Source: Megasphaera sp. MJR8396C
GTDB taxonomy: Bacteria > Bacillota > Negativicutes > Veillonellales > Megasphaeraceae
Length of the DNA: 64,000 nt
Assembly (NCBI RefSeq): GCF_001546855.1
Contig: NZ_KQ958151.1
Span: forward strand, 1-64,000
Direction: 5' to 3'
Below, piece after piece: positions 16,994 through 26,225 of this stretch (within the stretch, counting starts at the first letter, position 1; each line of letters begins with the position of its first letter). The notes under the pieces are model-generated. The model worked only from the letters and a program-made list of their open reading frames with translations, was not told the DNA's origin and did not search any database. Made by a program: the position numbers and the translations under genes.

Positions 16994-18361
16994 TTATAAG
17001 AAGAATACGAAGGTGTTGATGATGAATAACGGAATGAGGATGGCAATGGACCAGCCCATGTAGCCAAAGAAGCTCGGCATTTTAATCTTATTTTCTTCAG
17101 CAATGGATTTTACCATGAAGTTCGGGGCATTGCCGATGTAGGTATTGGCACCCATGAAAACGGCACCGGCCGAGATGGCTTCCAACATGATTTGAGAAAC
17201 CGTGCCGACGGAGGTTACGATGCCTTCGGTAGCGCCGAGAGCGCCGGCTGTCTGCAGGAATACCAGGTACGTCGGCGTATTGTCCAGGAAGGACGACAGG
17301 GCGCCGGTAGCCCAGAACATCTGCCAGGGATCGTTCATTCCCAGTTCAGCCCCATGGGCTTTGAGCAGGATCAGGGCAGGAATCATGGTGACGAAGATAC
17401 CGATAAAGAGTTTAGCGACTTCGATGATAGGAGCATACGTAAATTCGTTGAGGTCTCGCGTCGATTTTTTCGTCGTCTTAATGGAGAAGAAGGCAGCGGC
17501 TAAGATGATGATAATTTCAGCCAGGGTTGCGTAGGGGAATACGATTTCATCGTAAATATGGATGCCGGCACCGTTAGCAAAGAAGGGGTGCATTTCCGGA
17601 AGGAGACCGTTGGCCAGAACGCCGATGATGATCATGGCGATAAAGATCAGATTATGAGCCCCTTCGAGGCGGATCGGTTCTTTACTGCCGGCGGCCATCG
17701 CGTCATGAGGCGAGCGGCCTTCTTTTATTTCCTTATTATAAAAATGCTTGTCCATTACGGCGAAGATGGCGAACATGATGACCAGGTTCAGGAGCAGGAT
17801 CGGCAGGAGATGGAAGGTCCACGTAAAGGGAACGCCGCGCTGGAAGCCCATGAACAGCGGAGGATCGCCCAGGGGTGTCAGGCAGCCGCCCATGTTGGCG
17901 ACGAGGAAGATAAAGAAGACCATGAGGTGGACTTTATTCTTGCGCCAGGCGTTGGCACGGATCATGGGACGGATGAGCAGCATGGCAGCACCGGTCGTGC
18001 CGATCCAGCTGGCAAGGGCTGTACCGATGAATAACAGCAGACAGTTGACCTTCGTCGTTCCAGCCAGGGTGCCGCGGACGGCGATGCCGCCGGCGACGAC
18101 GAACAGCCCCAGGAGGAGAACGATGAAGGGGATGTAGTCAAGGAGGACCGATTCCAAAAGGCGGAACCATGACTCACCGATGCCATAAGCAACTGCAAAG
18201 GGAATAAGGAATAATAAAGACCAGGCAAATGCCACGCCAAGCATGTGTTTTTCCCACCACTCCGGCCGGACGAGGGGGACGATGGCGATGGATAGGAGCA
18301 TCCCGGCAAAAGGAATGATGCTCCATACGGGTAAGGTCGCGCTTACGAGTTCGTGTGTCAT
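16994..18361 (-). CDS. nhaD: NhaD-type sodium:proton antiporter
   Basis: 455-residue integral membrane protein with about twelve hydrophobic segments, of the ion-transporter superfamily that holds NhaD, ArsB and citrate carriers. The NhaD-like stretches are WIGTTGAAMLLIRPMIRAN, NMGGCLTPLGDPPLFMG in the first half and ALSSFLDNTPTYLVFL plus GANTYIGNAPNFMVK in the second. It would exchange Na+ for H+ across the inner membrane, which fits a sodium-linked Rnf economy. AAAGGTGG precedes the ATG at 18361; a GTG nine bases upstream overlaps that site. The symbol is by family resemblance. Confidence 0.8.
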   Translation of the reverse strand: MTHELVSATLPVWSIIPFAGMLLSIAIVPLVRPEWWEKHMLGVAFAWSLLFLIPFAVAYGIGESWFRLLESVLLDYIPFIVLLLGLFVVAGGIAVRGTLAGTTKVNCLLLFIGTALASWIGTTGAAMLLIRPMIRANAWRKNKVHLMVFFIFLVANMGGCLTPLGDPPLFMGFQRGVPFTWTFHLLPILLLNLVIMFAIFAVMDKHFYNKEIKEGRSPHDAMAAGSKEPIRLEGAHNLIFIAMIIIGVLANGLLPEMHPFFANGAGIHIYDEIVFPYATLAEIIIILAAAFFSIKTTKKSTRDLNEFTYAPIIEVAKLFIGIFVTMIPALILLKAHGAELGMNDPWQMFWATGALSSFLDNTPTYLVFLQTAGALGATEGIVTSVGTVSQIMLEAISAGAVFMGANTYIGNAPNFMVKSIAEENKIKMPSFFGYMGWSIAILIPLFIINTFVFFL

Positions 18362-18605
18362 AAAAACCACCTTTCTTAATCGTTACAAAAAAGTAAATTT
18401 ATGTATGCTATAATTAACATTATATCATAAGAAAATGAAAGTTTATACTCTATTTTTACATTTTACACTGTCATTTAGGCTGAATTATTACTGGACTTTT
18501 AAATGTAAAGCGTTTTTTTCTAAATAATTTTTTTGCCAGGCAGGAATCTGCCGAGGGAGTGACGAATATATACTTAACGACAAGGCATTATAAGGAGGGA
18601 TTCAT

Positions 18606-19052
18606 ATGAAGCAATATAATAACATCATCGTTCCGACCGACGGTTCGGTCAACTCGAAACGAGCTTTGGAACATGCCGTCGTCATTGCATCATCTTTGGG
18701 CGCTATGATTACGCTGGTCTATGTTGCCAACATTGTCTCGGTCATCTCTAACTTTGACCAGATTCCTAACGCCAGCGGTTATGTAACCGAACAGGTAGCA
18801 CTGGACATGGAAGAAGAAGGGAAGGGCATCCTCGATGAGTTTGCCAAGGCCATTCCTCAAAACATCGAAGTCAAGAGCGTCTTTGAAGTCGGCTCGCCGG
18901 GTCCTGCCGTTCTGTCCGTAGCTAAGAAGTACAATGCCGATTTGATCGTCATGGGCAGCCGCGGTCTCGGACCGCTGAAAGGCTTATTCATGGGTTCAGT
19001 TAGTAGTTATGTCGTCACTCATTCGGTCTGCCCCGTATTAATCGTAAAATAA
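18606..19052 (+). CDS. Universal stress protein, UspA family
   Basis: 148 residues forming one Usp domain. It opens IIVPTDGSVNSKRALEHA and ends with the ATP-binding pattern GSRGLGPLKGLFMGSVSSYV and the closing CPVLIVK, so it belongs to the ATP-binding branch. These soluble proteins respond to starvation and stress; the specific role here is unknown. AAGGAGGG precedes the ATG. Divergent from the antiporter gene with a 244-base AT-rich gap. Confidence 0.92.
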   Translation: MKQYNNIIVPTDGSVNSKRALEHAVVIASSLGAMITLVYVANIVSVISNFDQIPNASGYVTEQVALDMEEEGKGILDEFAKAIPQNIEVKSVFEVGSPGPAVLSVAKKYNADLIVMGSRGLGPLKGLFMGSVSSYVVTHSVCPVLIVK

Positions 19053-19357
19053 ACGGTGACGCAATGCCTTACTGGCCTTGTCTTGCCGCAGGCTGGCTAA
19101 AGGGCTTACTGGGATATTTTCTTATTCCGGGAGGCCCTTTTTTTCGTGTTTTCAGGCGGGTGACCGGCAGGCTGCCTGGAATTTCGGAGGGAATTTTATT
19201 CTTCTTGGAATATGTAAAAATTTGGTAGTTGCCATAGGGAAAAGAGTAAATTTGTGATATACTGAATAGACAGGTGTGCTTTTGGGCCTGCCTGGAATAT
19301 CACATTACCAACGGTCCCGGAGTGCCTCGTTCCGGGATGGGCGCCTGGGAGGCAAGT
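19053..19357. other. Intergenic region
   Basis: Holds the terminator of the usp gene (19100-19144) and a TATACT at 19256-19261 that could be the -10 for the downstream envelope operon. No gene seen. Confidence 0.5.
19100..19144 (+). terminator. Terminator after usp gene
   Basis: AAGGGC pairs with GCCCTT across an interrupted stem (19100-19105 with 19134-19139; inner TGGGA/TCC), then seven T. Confidence 0.65.
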
Positions 19358-21160
19358 ATGAGACGAAATACCAATGAATGGCTGGACCACAAGGTCGCTG
19401 ACTGGGTTTCTAAAGGATGGATCACGGAAGAAGCCCGTGAAAAAATACGAAAATCTTACGGCAGGGATGAACAAAGGACTTCTCTTTTGGCACCCCTGCC
19501 TTTATATGCGTTTTTATCGGCACTGGGATTTGCTGCCGTCGTCATGGCCGTCATCTGGGGACTTTCCCAATTATGGTACTATGTATCGGTTCCGGCACGC
19601 ATGACCTTAGCCTGCGTGCTGCTGCTGGTGACTCAGGCCGGCGTAGGCCTGGCTATGTTCCAGAAAAGGCAGGGATCGGTGGCAGCCGAAGGGATTGCCC
19701 TCATCCATTGTCTGGGGATTTTTGTCGTCCTGGCTATGGCGGAACAGACGTTTTATATCGGCTGGGATGTGACGTCCTACGTCATTGCCTGTGCCATTCT
19801 TTGCCTGCCTGTCGTCTATTTTTTGTGCTCGGTGGCAGCCCTCGTCGTGTACGACTTGTCGCTCCTTTATTGGACGGCTTCCGGAGGTCCTTTGAATACC
19901 TTTGGGGGAACGGGCCTATTGTGGCTGCTCCTCCTTTTGGCCGTGCCTTTCTATAACACCTTGATTAACCTTCGGGATGAACGGCGGCTGGCTGTTTTTT
20001 CGTGGGTCATGACGGTCACCGTTTTCATTGCCTTCGGATTAGCCGCACGGACGACGGAATACATTCCCTTCCTGCTGCTCGGCAGCTTGGCCGTTACGAT
20101 CATGATGGTCGGGTATTCCATTGACATCCACCAGTCTTGGGGCGTTCCCTTCCGCTGGTTCGGGAGATTTGCGGCAGTAGGCTCGCTCCTCATTTCCTGC
20201 CTGCCCTTTGCCTGGGATGGGATTGCCCAGGTCCAGAATTTCCATTGGACGACCGATTTGGTGACGGTCCTCCTCTTTATCCTTATGGCCGGCATGATGG
20301 CCAAAACGGTGAAGAAACGGTTGTGGGGCCCGGCCCTCTATCTGGTCATCCCCGTTATCCTGGCTTTTGAGACGATCCTCGTTCGATCGGCTCTTTATTC
20401 CTCGATTCCCTTGATTCTTTCGTCCCTGTATATCGTCGTCATCGGTGTCTATGAAACGGCACAGGGGTTTAAGCCTGATCACCAGGCTCATCTTAGATTT
20501 GGCATCGTCATTTTTATCAGCTTAGTCCTGGCCTTCGTGTTCGGCACGCATTTTTCGCCGCTGGCTCCGATTTTGGCCATTATCGTCTTGGCCTTGATCA
20601 TCTTCCAGTTCCGGCGGATGCAGAAAGATAAAAAAACGGCAGCCCAGCGAGCTTCGCGACGGGCAAGACTTCATCATTCAACGGCCCGCGTCCGCAATGA
20701 TGACGCCGTAGTCGCTGAAGAAAAGGCGCCTGAAGAAGAGCTGCCCGTTTGGTATTCACCGGAGGAAACGGAAAAGGACGAAATGGTGGAAGCTTGGATG
20801 AAAGACGTTCGTATTCCGTCGCTGGCTGAAATGGGGCTGGACGAATCGGGACTTTCGACGTCGTCTGAGGCTGATTCGGCTAAGTCCAGCTCCGTACCGA
20901 CAGCAACCGCGGATTCACCGATGGTATTTACCCTGTCCGTCCCGGCTGATGATACGGGACATGACGCCGTGCCGCCGCGGCAGGTTGTCCGTGAAACGAC
21001 GGAAGCCGTACCCCAACAGATGGCCCTTCCTCAGGAAAAGGCAAAAGAAAAGTCGCCGGCCGTCACGGAGTCGCCGTGGAGTCATATGAAACCGGAACCG
21101 AAACGCAAAAAACACTTTACCCAGTCACCATGGTCCCATCAAGGAGGCAAGTCGGAATGA
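19358..21160 (+). CDS. DUF2157 domain membrane protein
   Basis: 600 residues. The N-terminal 50 residues (EWLDHKVADWVSKGWITEEAREKI) are the typical soluble start of DUF2157. About twelve hydrophobic segments follow up to residue 420, then a long charged, low-complexity cytoplasmic tail that ends with two near copies of SPWSHMKPEPK/SPWSHQGGK. GGGAGG at 19347-19352 picks the ATG at 19358. Its TGA overlaps the next start by four bases (ATGA). DUF2157 membrane proteins commonly sit beside GDYXXLXY proteins, as here; their function is unknown. Confidence 0.85.
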   Translation: MRRNTNEWLDHKVADWVSKGWITEEAREKIRKSYGRDEQRTSLLAPLPLYAFLSALGFAAVVMAVIWGLSQLWYYVSVPARMTLACVLLLVTQAGVGLAMFQKRQGSVAAEGIALIHCLGIFVVLAMAEQTFYIGWDVTSYVIACAILCLPVVYFLCSVAALVVYDLSLLYWTASGGPLNTFGGTGLLWLLLLLAVPFYNTLINLRDERRLAVFSWVMTVTVFIAFGLAARTTEYIPFLLLGSLAVTIMMVGYSIDIHQSWGVPFRWFGRFAAVGSLLISCLPFAWDGIAQVQNFHWTTDLVTVLLFILMAGMMAKTVKKRLWGPALYLVIPVILAFETILVRSALYSSIPLILSSLYIVVIGVYETAQGFKPDHQAHLRFGIVIFISLVLAFVFGTHFSPLAPILAIIVLALIIFQFRRMQKDKKTAAQRASRRARLHHSTARVRNDDAVVAEEKAPEEELPVWYSPEETEKDEMVEAWMKDVRIPSLAEMGLDESGLSTSSEADSAKSSSVPTATADSPMVFTLSVPADDTGHDAVPPRQVVRETTEAVPQQMALPQEKAKEKSPAVTESPWSHMKPEPKRKKHFTQSPWSHQGGKSE

Positions 21161-21831
21161 AAATTTCACCGCCTTTGCAGGGCATACATCTTTCTTTTTC
21201 GCCGGAAGGCCGCCATCGCTGGATGGTCTTCGGGCTGGTCGTCTTGATTCAGTTTGCCGCCCTGGCCTATGTCGGCTGGCGCTGGCATAATATTTCTGTC
21301 GATGGGATTCCCTATCAGTGGCGTGCTGTGCCGCGGTTGGAAATTTCTACGTTTGGGACCGACTATGTTCGCGTCGTCTTCCCGGAAGATACGACGCAGT
21401 GGCTCGATGAAACGCCGCCTGAAGTCGGTCAACAGATTTATGTCGCCATCTCACGCGATGCATCGGGGCTCATGAAAGTGGAAGGGGCGTCGGCTTCTAA
21501 GCCCGATTCCGGCAGCGATTATATGCGGGCTGAGGTCGTCTCTTATGAAGATGGCCGCGTTCAGTTCCAGGTCGGATTTGACCGCTACCGCCTGTCGCCG
21601 GAAATGGCCGACGGCATCTACAGCCTTCGCACCGATGACAGTATTATCGCCAGCATCCGCATCAAGCGGGGAGAAGGCGTCATCGAAGGGATTTTTGTCA
21701 ACGGCGTTCCCTTAGAACAGCTCAGCAATGCGGCTGTTATGGATAAAGCGCGGGCCGACAAGGCCGGACGCTCCCTGTTTGACAAGCCGCATCTCGTCGA
21801 TTCCGGAATGGTACCGCCAAAAGAAGAATGA
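21157..21831 (+). CDS. Membrane-anchored GDYXXLXY-like protein
   Basis: 224 residues. One hydrophobic segment (VFGLVVLIQFAALAYVGW, about residues 25-45) anchors an extracytoplasmic domain. TDYVRVVF stands where GDYXXLXY family members have their signature, and FDRYRLSPEMA matches the family's later Arg-Tyr region, so the signature is degenerate but the context with DUF2157 supports the call. AAGGAGG precedes the ATG, which lies inside the end of the upstream gene. Function unknown; probably acts in one envelope complex with the DUF2157 protein. Confidence 0.75.
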   Translation: MKISPPLQGIHLSFSPEGRHRWMVFGLVVLIQFAALAYVGWRWHNISVDGIPYQWRAVPRLEISTFGTDYVRVVFPEDTTQWLDETPPEVGQQIYVAISRDASGLMKVEGASASKPDSGSDYMRAEVVSYEDGRVQFQVGFDRYRLSPEMADGIYSLRTDDSIIASIRIKRGEGVIEGIFVNGVPLEQLSNAAVMDKARADKAGRSLFDKPHLVDSGMVPPKEE

Positions 21832-21848
21832 CAGAAAGCGAGGAGTTT

Positions 21849-23165
21849 ATGAGAGGGTATTCAAAGATTGCCAGACTAGCTATGAGCGTTATGCTGTTGG
21901 CTGCGTTCTTCCTTTTATCAGGGTTTCGGGCGCAGACCATCATTCATGACGATGGCAGTGAAACGCAGGACGTTTTGAAAGTATCGGCTACGGCAGAGGG
22001 GCAGCAGAGCCTGAAGGCCGATGCCGACGAGTTCCAAAAGCGCAATTATACCATTATGGATTATAGTAATGATAACGGCGAAGGCTTTCGGGCCATGAAG
22101 ACCATTACCAATGATGGCGCTAGCCGCAGTTCCGTCGACCACATCGTCCATAAGACGCATGATGGTCTGTTTGCATCGACCTATTATATCAATTATAATT
22201 TCGATGCCAACAGCATTCAAAACCTTCGTCTGGGAGCGGCCATGCCGGAAAACGGCGTTGACCTAGAATACATGGTTTCTTTCCCGTCGGGAACGCAGGT
22301 CGTCAGCAACAGCACCAAGGCCGACGATCAGGCCAGTACCTATTTGTGGCAGCTGTCCGATTCGAATCCTTCGACGATAAGCCTGCAGGCGACGGTGTGG
22401 CATAAGCTCTTTATCTACATGGCCTTGTTCTTAATCGGACTGATCTTAATCATTGTCCTCATTATGGAACATCGCCGCAAAAGCGTCATCAGCTGGAAGC
22501 GGGCAGCCCAGATGCGCCGGTTTGAAATGATGCTCTTATGTGTCCCCATCGTCATCTTGGGATATATGGGCTATGAATATTATGTCGGTACCCACGTTAC
22601 GACGGCGTCCCTCGATAAGGTGGCCGAACAGCAGCAGGAAGAACTGCTGGAAAATCGTGAAGAAGACCGCAAGATGCAGGAAGCCGACGCTCGGAAACAG
22701 CGCAGCGGGGAATTGGCAGCGGCCCGCATTCGCAGCAAGGCCAATGAGATCTCCAACGAACTTCGCAGCTTAAAACAGCAGTACCGCAACGGGGCTGTCA
22801 GCGGCAGTTCGGCTCGTTCGCAGGCCCAGAGCTTAGCTCAACAGGCGCGGGATATGCTCAGTGGCAATAACGATTTGTCCCAGGCTGAACGGGAAGTACT
22901 GGAACAACTTATCAATAGTGTCGTATCGGACGCCGAATCGATCGGTGACTCCGCACCGGCACCGAGTCGGAGTACGACGAGGGAACGGCAGCGCAGCGAT
23001 GCGTCTGAATCGGAAACAAAGAGCCGCAGCGAATCCCAGCGCGATGAAAAAGAATCGGATAGTGATACTCGCTCCGATAGTTCGAAGAGCCGCACATCTT
23101 CTGGACGTGAATCGTCTTCTGACAGCGATGCTGCCCAGTCGTCGGATAGAACTAATAAAGAATAG
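21849..23165 (+). CDS. Exported/membrane protein with LppM-like (DUF3153-like) domain
   Basis: 438 residues. Signal-peptide-like start with SGFRAQT where LppM-like lipoproteins usually have the lipobox Cys, so no lipid anchor is expected. The next 170 residues (DDGSETQ start, EGFRAMKTI in the middle) resemble the DUF3153/LppM fold. Two membrane segments follow (about 190-215 and 230-245), then a coiled coil rich in Glu, Gln and Arg and a final Ser/Arg/Asp low-complexity tail. AGGAG at 21841-21845 fixes the start. It is the third gene of the DUF2157 set. Confidence 0.7.
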   Translation: MRGYSKIARLAMSVMLLAAFFLLSGFRAQTIIHDDGSETQDVLKVSATAEGQQSLKADADEFQKRNYTIMDYSNDNGEGFRAMKTITNDGASRSSVDHIVHKTHDGLFASTYYINYNFDANSIQNLRLGAAMPENGVDLEYMVSFPSGTQVVSNSTKADDQASTYLWQLSDSNPSTISLQATVWHKLFIYMALFLIGLILIIVLIMEHRRKSVISWKRAAQMRRFEMMLLCVPIVILGYMGYEYYVGTHVTTASLDKVAEQQQEELLENREEDRKMQEADARKQRSGELAAARIRSKANEISNELRSLKQQYRNGAVSGSSARSQAQSLAQQARDMLSGNNDLSQAEREVLEQLINSVVSDAESIGDSAPAPSRSTTRERQRSDASESETKSRSESQRDEKESDSDTRSDSSKSRTSSGRESSSDSDAAQSSDRTNKE

Positions 23166-23290
23166 ATATCTTTTGGCAAGTTTTTTCATTTAAAGTGTTT
23201 CCTATTTATCGAAAAGATGGTATGATAGAAACGTGATAATTGACATTACAGCATAGCTGTGCTGCTACTATTTAAGGAGGTTATACATAT

Positions 23291-24526
23291 ATGCATTGTG
23301 TAGAAGAAATTAAAAACGGTATCTATTGGGTGGGATGCAACGATTTCCGGACGGAATTGTTTGAACGGATCTTCCCCCTTCCTCAGGGTGTTACTTATAA
23401 TACCTATTTCTTCGATGATGAAAAGACGTGCCTCATCGATGCCATGGATAAATCGTGCCGTGACGAATTTCTTGAAGATGTAGAATACTTGCTCAAAGGC
23501 CGCAAACTGGACTACTTCGTTATCCAGCACATGGAACCGGATCATGCCAGCTCGGCCCTGGCCCTGCTTGAAAAATACCCGGAAGCCAAGATCGTCGGCC
23601 AGCCGTCTACCTTTAAGCTTTTTGAACAGTTCTTCCGCCATCCCATGCCGGATCGCTACATGACCGTTAATGAAGGCGATCAGCTGAAATTGGGCAAGCA
23701 CACCCTGCAGTTCATCAAAGCCCCCATGGTTCACTGGCCGGAAGTCATCATGACCTATGATGTAACGGATCACGTCCTGTTCAGTGCCGATGCCTTTGGT
23801 CACTTCGGTACCGTCGGCAACGTCTTTGCCGATCAGGCTGATTTTGAAGAAAATTACCTTGATGAAGCTCGCCGCTACTATGTCAATATCGTCGGAAAAT
23901 ATGGCCCGCAGGTCATGAACGTCCTTAAAAAAGCGTCCAAGCTCCCCATCGATGTCATTTGCCCGCTCCACGGCTTTGTCTTCCGTACGCCGGAAACGAT
24001 TAAATATATCGTCGACAAACACCTGCATTGGGCTCAGTATGTACCGGAAAAGAAAGGCGTCGTCATCGCATTTTCTTCCATTTACGGCAATACGGAACGA
24101 GCTGCCTGCGTCCTAGCTAATAAATTGAGCCGCCGCGGTGTCCGCGATATCCGCATGTACGACGTTGCCAAAGTCCATCCGTCGTTCGTTACGGCTAAGG
24201 CTTGGGAATACAGCCACTTGATCTTGGCTGCGCCGACGTACAACTTGAACCTCTTCCTGCCCATGGAAAACTTCCTCCACGACTTGAAGACCCTCATGTT
24301 CCAGAAGCGTACCATCGGAATCGTTGCCTGCCACAGCTGGGCTTCGGCTGCGTATAAGACCATGGCCGATTACGTAGAAAATGAATTTAAATGCTGCGAA
24401 ATCCTCGAACCGACGATGGATCTGAAGTCGTCGCTTCGTGACGATCAGGAATGCCTGATGGATGAATTAGCCGATAAAATGGCAGAAAGCATCGAACAGT
24501 ATCCCGATCCGAACACCTTGATCTAA
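23291..24526 (+). CDS. A-type flavodiiron protein (oxygen/NO reductase)
   Basis: 411 residues, normal for a class A flavodiiron protein. The N-terminal metallo-beta-lactamase domain carries the full di-iron set: H80-x-E82-x-D84-H85, H147, D166 and H226. A C-terminal flavodoxin domain starts near residue 250 (SIYGNTERAA, the FMN phosphate loop). It reduces O2 to water (or NO to N2O) with electrons from rubredoxin or a related carrier, in the cytoplasm. An AAGGAGG and an extended -10 (TGG TATGAT at 23221-23226) precede it. Monocistronic, with a terminator at 24587. Confidence 0.93.
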   Translation: MHCVEEIKNGIYWVGCNDFRTELFERIFPLPQGVTYNTYFFDDEKTCLIDAMDKSCRDEFLEDVEYLLKGRKLDYFVIQHMEPDHASSALALLEKYPEAKIVGQPSTFKLFEQFFRHPMPDRYMTVNEGDQLKLGKHTLQFIKAPMVHWPEVIMTYDVTDHVLFSADAFGHFGTVGNVFADQADFEENYLDEARRYYVNIVGKYGPQVMNVLKKASKLPIDVICPLHGFVFRTPETIKYIVDKHLHWAQYVPEKKGVVIAFSSIYGNTERAACVLANKLSRRGVRDIRMYDVAKVHPSFVTAKAWEYSHLILAAPTYNLNLFLPMENFLHDLKTLMFQKRTIGIVACHSWASAAYKTMADYVENEFKCCEILEPTMDLKSSLRDDQECLMDELADKMAESIEQYPDPNTLI

Positions 24527-24586
24527 CGGTCGATACATGAACTGCCTTCATGAAACAACGCTTTTGAGTCGATGTTTGACTCAAGC

Positions 24587-24617
24587 AGCTGTCCTTTTCG
24601 TGGGGGCAGCTTTTTTT
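24587..24617 (+). terminator. Terminator after the flavodiiron gene
   Basis: AGCTGTCC (24587-24594) pairs with GGGGCAGCT (24603-24611, one G-T pair), followed by seven T. Confidence 0.85.
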
Positions 24618-24718
24618 CTTTGTCGATGCGAACATTTTTTCGAAAAATGGCGTCATCCGCCTTTTAGGACGGCAGTCCGATGTGGTATAATGGAAAAAAT
24701 ACGATAGGAGGTGGTACG

Positions 24719-24874
24719 ATGATCATTCGTGACGACAGTGCCAAGAGCGGCGACAAGCACGAACAGGACAAGGCCCGCAGCAATGGGGAAGAACTCAAGA
24801 TTGATTTGGGCCGGGACTTAACCGAAGATGAACAGAAGATATTTGAAAAACTGCGAGAAGGTTTGAATTTATAA
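24719..24874 (+). CDS. Small acidic protein of unknown function
   Basis: 51 residues, highly charged (KSGDKHEQDKARSNGEEL, then LTEDEQKIFEKLREGL), with no Cys or membrane segment; the C-terminal half should be an amphipathic helix. A strong AGGAGGTGG and an extended -10 (TGG TATAAT, 24683-24691) directly precede it, which argues that it is a real gene. I recognise no family. It lies 96 bases before the radical SAM gene and could be co-transcribed with it. Confidence 0.65.
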   Translation: MIIRDDSAKSGDKHEQDKARSNGEELKIDLGRDLTEDEQKIFEKLREGLNL

Positions 24875-24970
24875 GGGACAAGGGACTGCTTGAGAAAGCC
24901 CAGGCTTTCGTCGGGCAGTCTCTTTTAAACCTATAAAGGCTTTGCGGCTGCATAGGGAGGCGATGGAATC

Positions 24971-26215
24971 GTGGATTGGGAACGAATCGAACAAAAATTA
25001 CATATCTTGAGCGACGCGGCAAAATATGACGTGTCCTGTTCATCGAGCGGCAGCCGTCGGGCCAATACCACAGGCGGCATTGGAAATGCGGTGGCCTGCG
25101 GGATTTGTCATACCTGGTCAGCCGACGGACGGTGTGTATCCCTTTTAAAAATCCTCATGACCAATCACTGTATCTATAACTGTGCCTACTGCGTCAACGC
25201 CGTAAGCCGCGAAGTCAAACGAGCCATCTTGACGCCGGAAGAAATTGCCGACGTGACCATTGCTTTTTACCGGCGCAACTATATCGAAGGGCTGTTTCTA
25301 AGCTCCGGTGTCTATCGCTCGCCGGACTATACGACGGAACTTTTGATCCGGACGGCGCGGATTTTACGGGAAGAAAAGAAGTTTAACGGCTACATCCATA
25401 TGAAGGGCATTCCCGGGACGAATGCCACCTTGATCCGCCAACTCGGCCGTTACGTCGACCGCCTGAGCGTCAATATCGAACTGCCGTCGTCGTCGAGCCT
25501 GAAACTCTTGGCACCGCAGAAGACCAAGGAGAACATCCTCGTGCCCATGGGCCATATCCGCGATGGCATCGATCAGTGGCATGATGAAAAGAAACGCTAT
25601 AAGAAGGCACCTTCCTTTGTGCCGGCCGGACAGACGACACAGCTCATCGTCGGGGCGACGCCCGACAGTGACCGGACGATTTTGCGCCTTAGCCAGGCCC
25701 TTTATGACAAGGTCGATATGAAGCGCGTCTATTACTCGGCCTATGTGCCGGCCGTGACTGGATCGAACCTGCCGGCCATCGTAAAGCCGCCCCTCCTGCG
25801 AGAACACCGCCTGTATCAGGCCGACTGGCTGATGCGGTTTTACCAGTTTAACGTCGAAGAAATCCTGACTGATGACGTCCCGAATTTCGATTTGGACCTC
25901 GATCCCAAGGCCTGCTGGGCCCTGCGCCATCCTGAAGTTTTTCCCCTTGAAGTCAACCGGGCTTCGTATCACGACCTGCTGCGCGTCCCCGGCATCGGCG
26001 TCCTGTCAGCCCGCCGCATCTGCGCTGCCCGCCGTCAGGCCTTCCTGTCTTATGACAGCCTGAAAAGGCTCGGCGTCGTATTGAAAAGGGCCCGGTATTT
26101 CATTACCTGTAAGGGGAAATACTACGGCCTTTCGACGGATCCGGCCTATGTCCGGCGGATGCTCTTATCGGGGCAGAAGCAGCCTTCGGCCTATGAGCCT
26201 ATGAGTTTATTTTAG
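24971..26215 (+). CDS. Putative DNA modification/repair radical SAM protein
   Basis: 414 residues, starting at a GTG preceded by GGGAGG. A radical SAM cluster motif C67-x3-C71-x2-C74 (CIYNCAYC) follows an N-terminal segment with further Cys residues. A helix-hairpin-helix element (LLRVPGIGVLSARRI) near residue 345 would bind DNA non-specifically. This is the family (TIGR03916-type) found next to a DUF4130 protein, exactly as here. The coupling and the helix-hairpin-helix suggest DNA repair or modification, but no reaction has been shown to my knowledge. Confidence 0.88.
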   Translation: MDWERIEQKLHILSDAAKYDVSCSSSGSRRANTTGGIGNAVACGICHTWSADGRCVSLLKILMTNHCIYNCAYCVNAVSREVKRAILTPEEIADVTIAFYRRNYIEGLFLSSGVYRSPDYTTELLIRTARILREEKKFNGYIHMKGIPGTNATLIRQLGRYVDRLSVNIELPSSSSLKLLAPQKTKENILVPMGHIRDGIDQWHDEKKRYKKAPSFVPAGQTTQLIVGATPDSDRTILRLSQALYDKVDMKRVYYSAYVPAVTGSNLPAIVKPPLLREHRLYQADWLMRFYQFNVEEILTDDVPNFDLDLDPKACWALRHPEVFPLEVNRASYHDLLRVPGIGVLSARRICAARRQAFLSYDSLKRLGVVLKRARYFITCKGKYYGLSTDPAYVRRMLLSGQKQPSAYEPMSLF

Positions 26216-26225
26216 AGGCAAAGCT

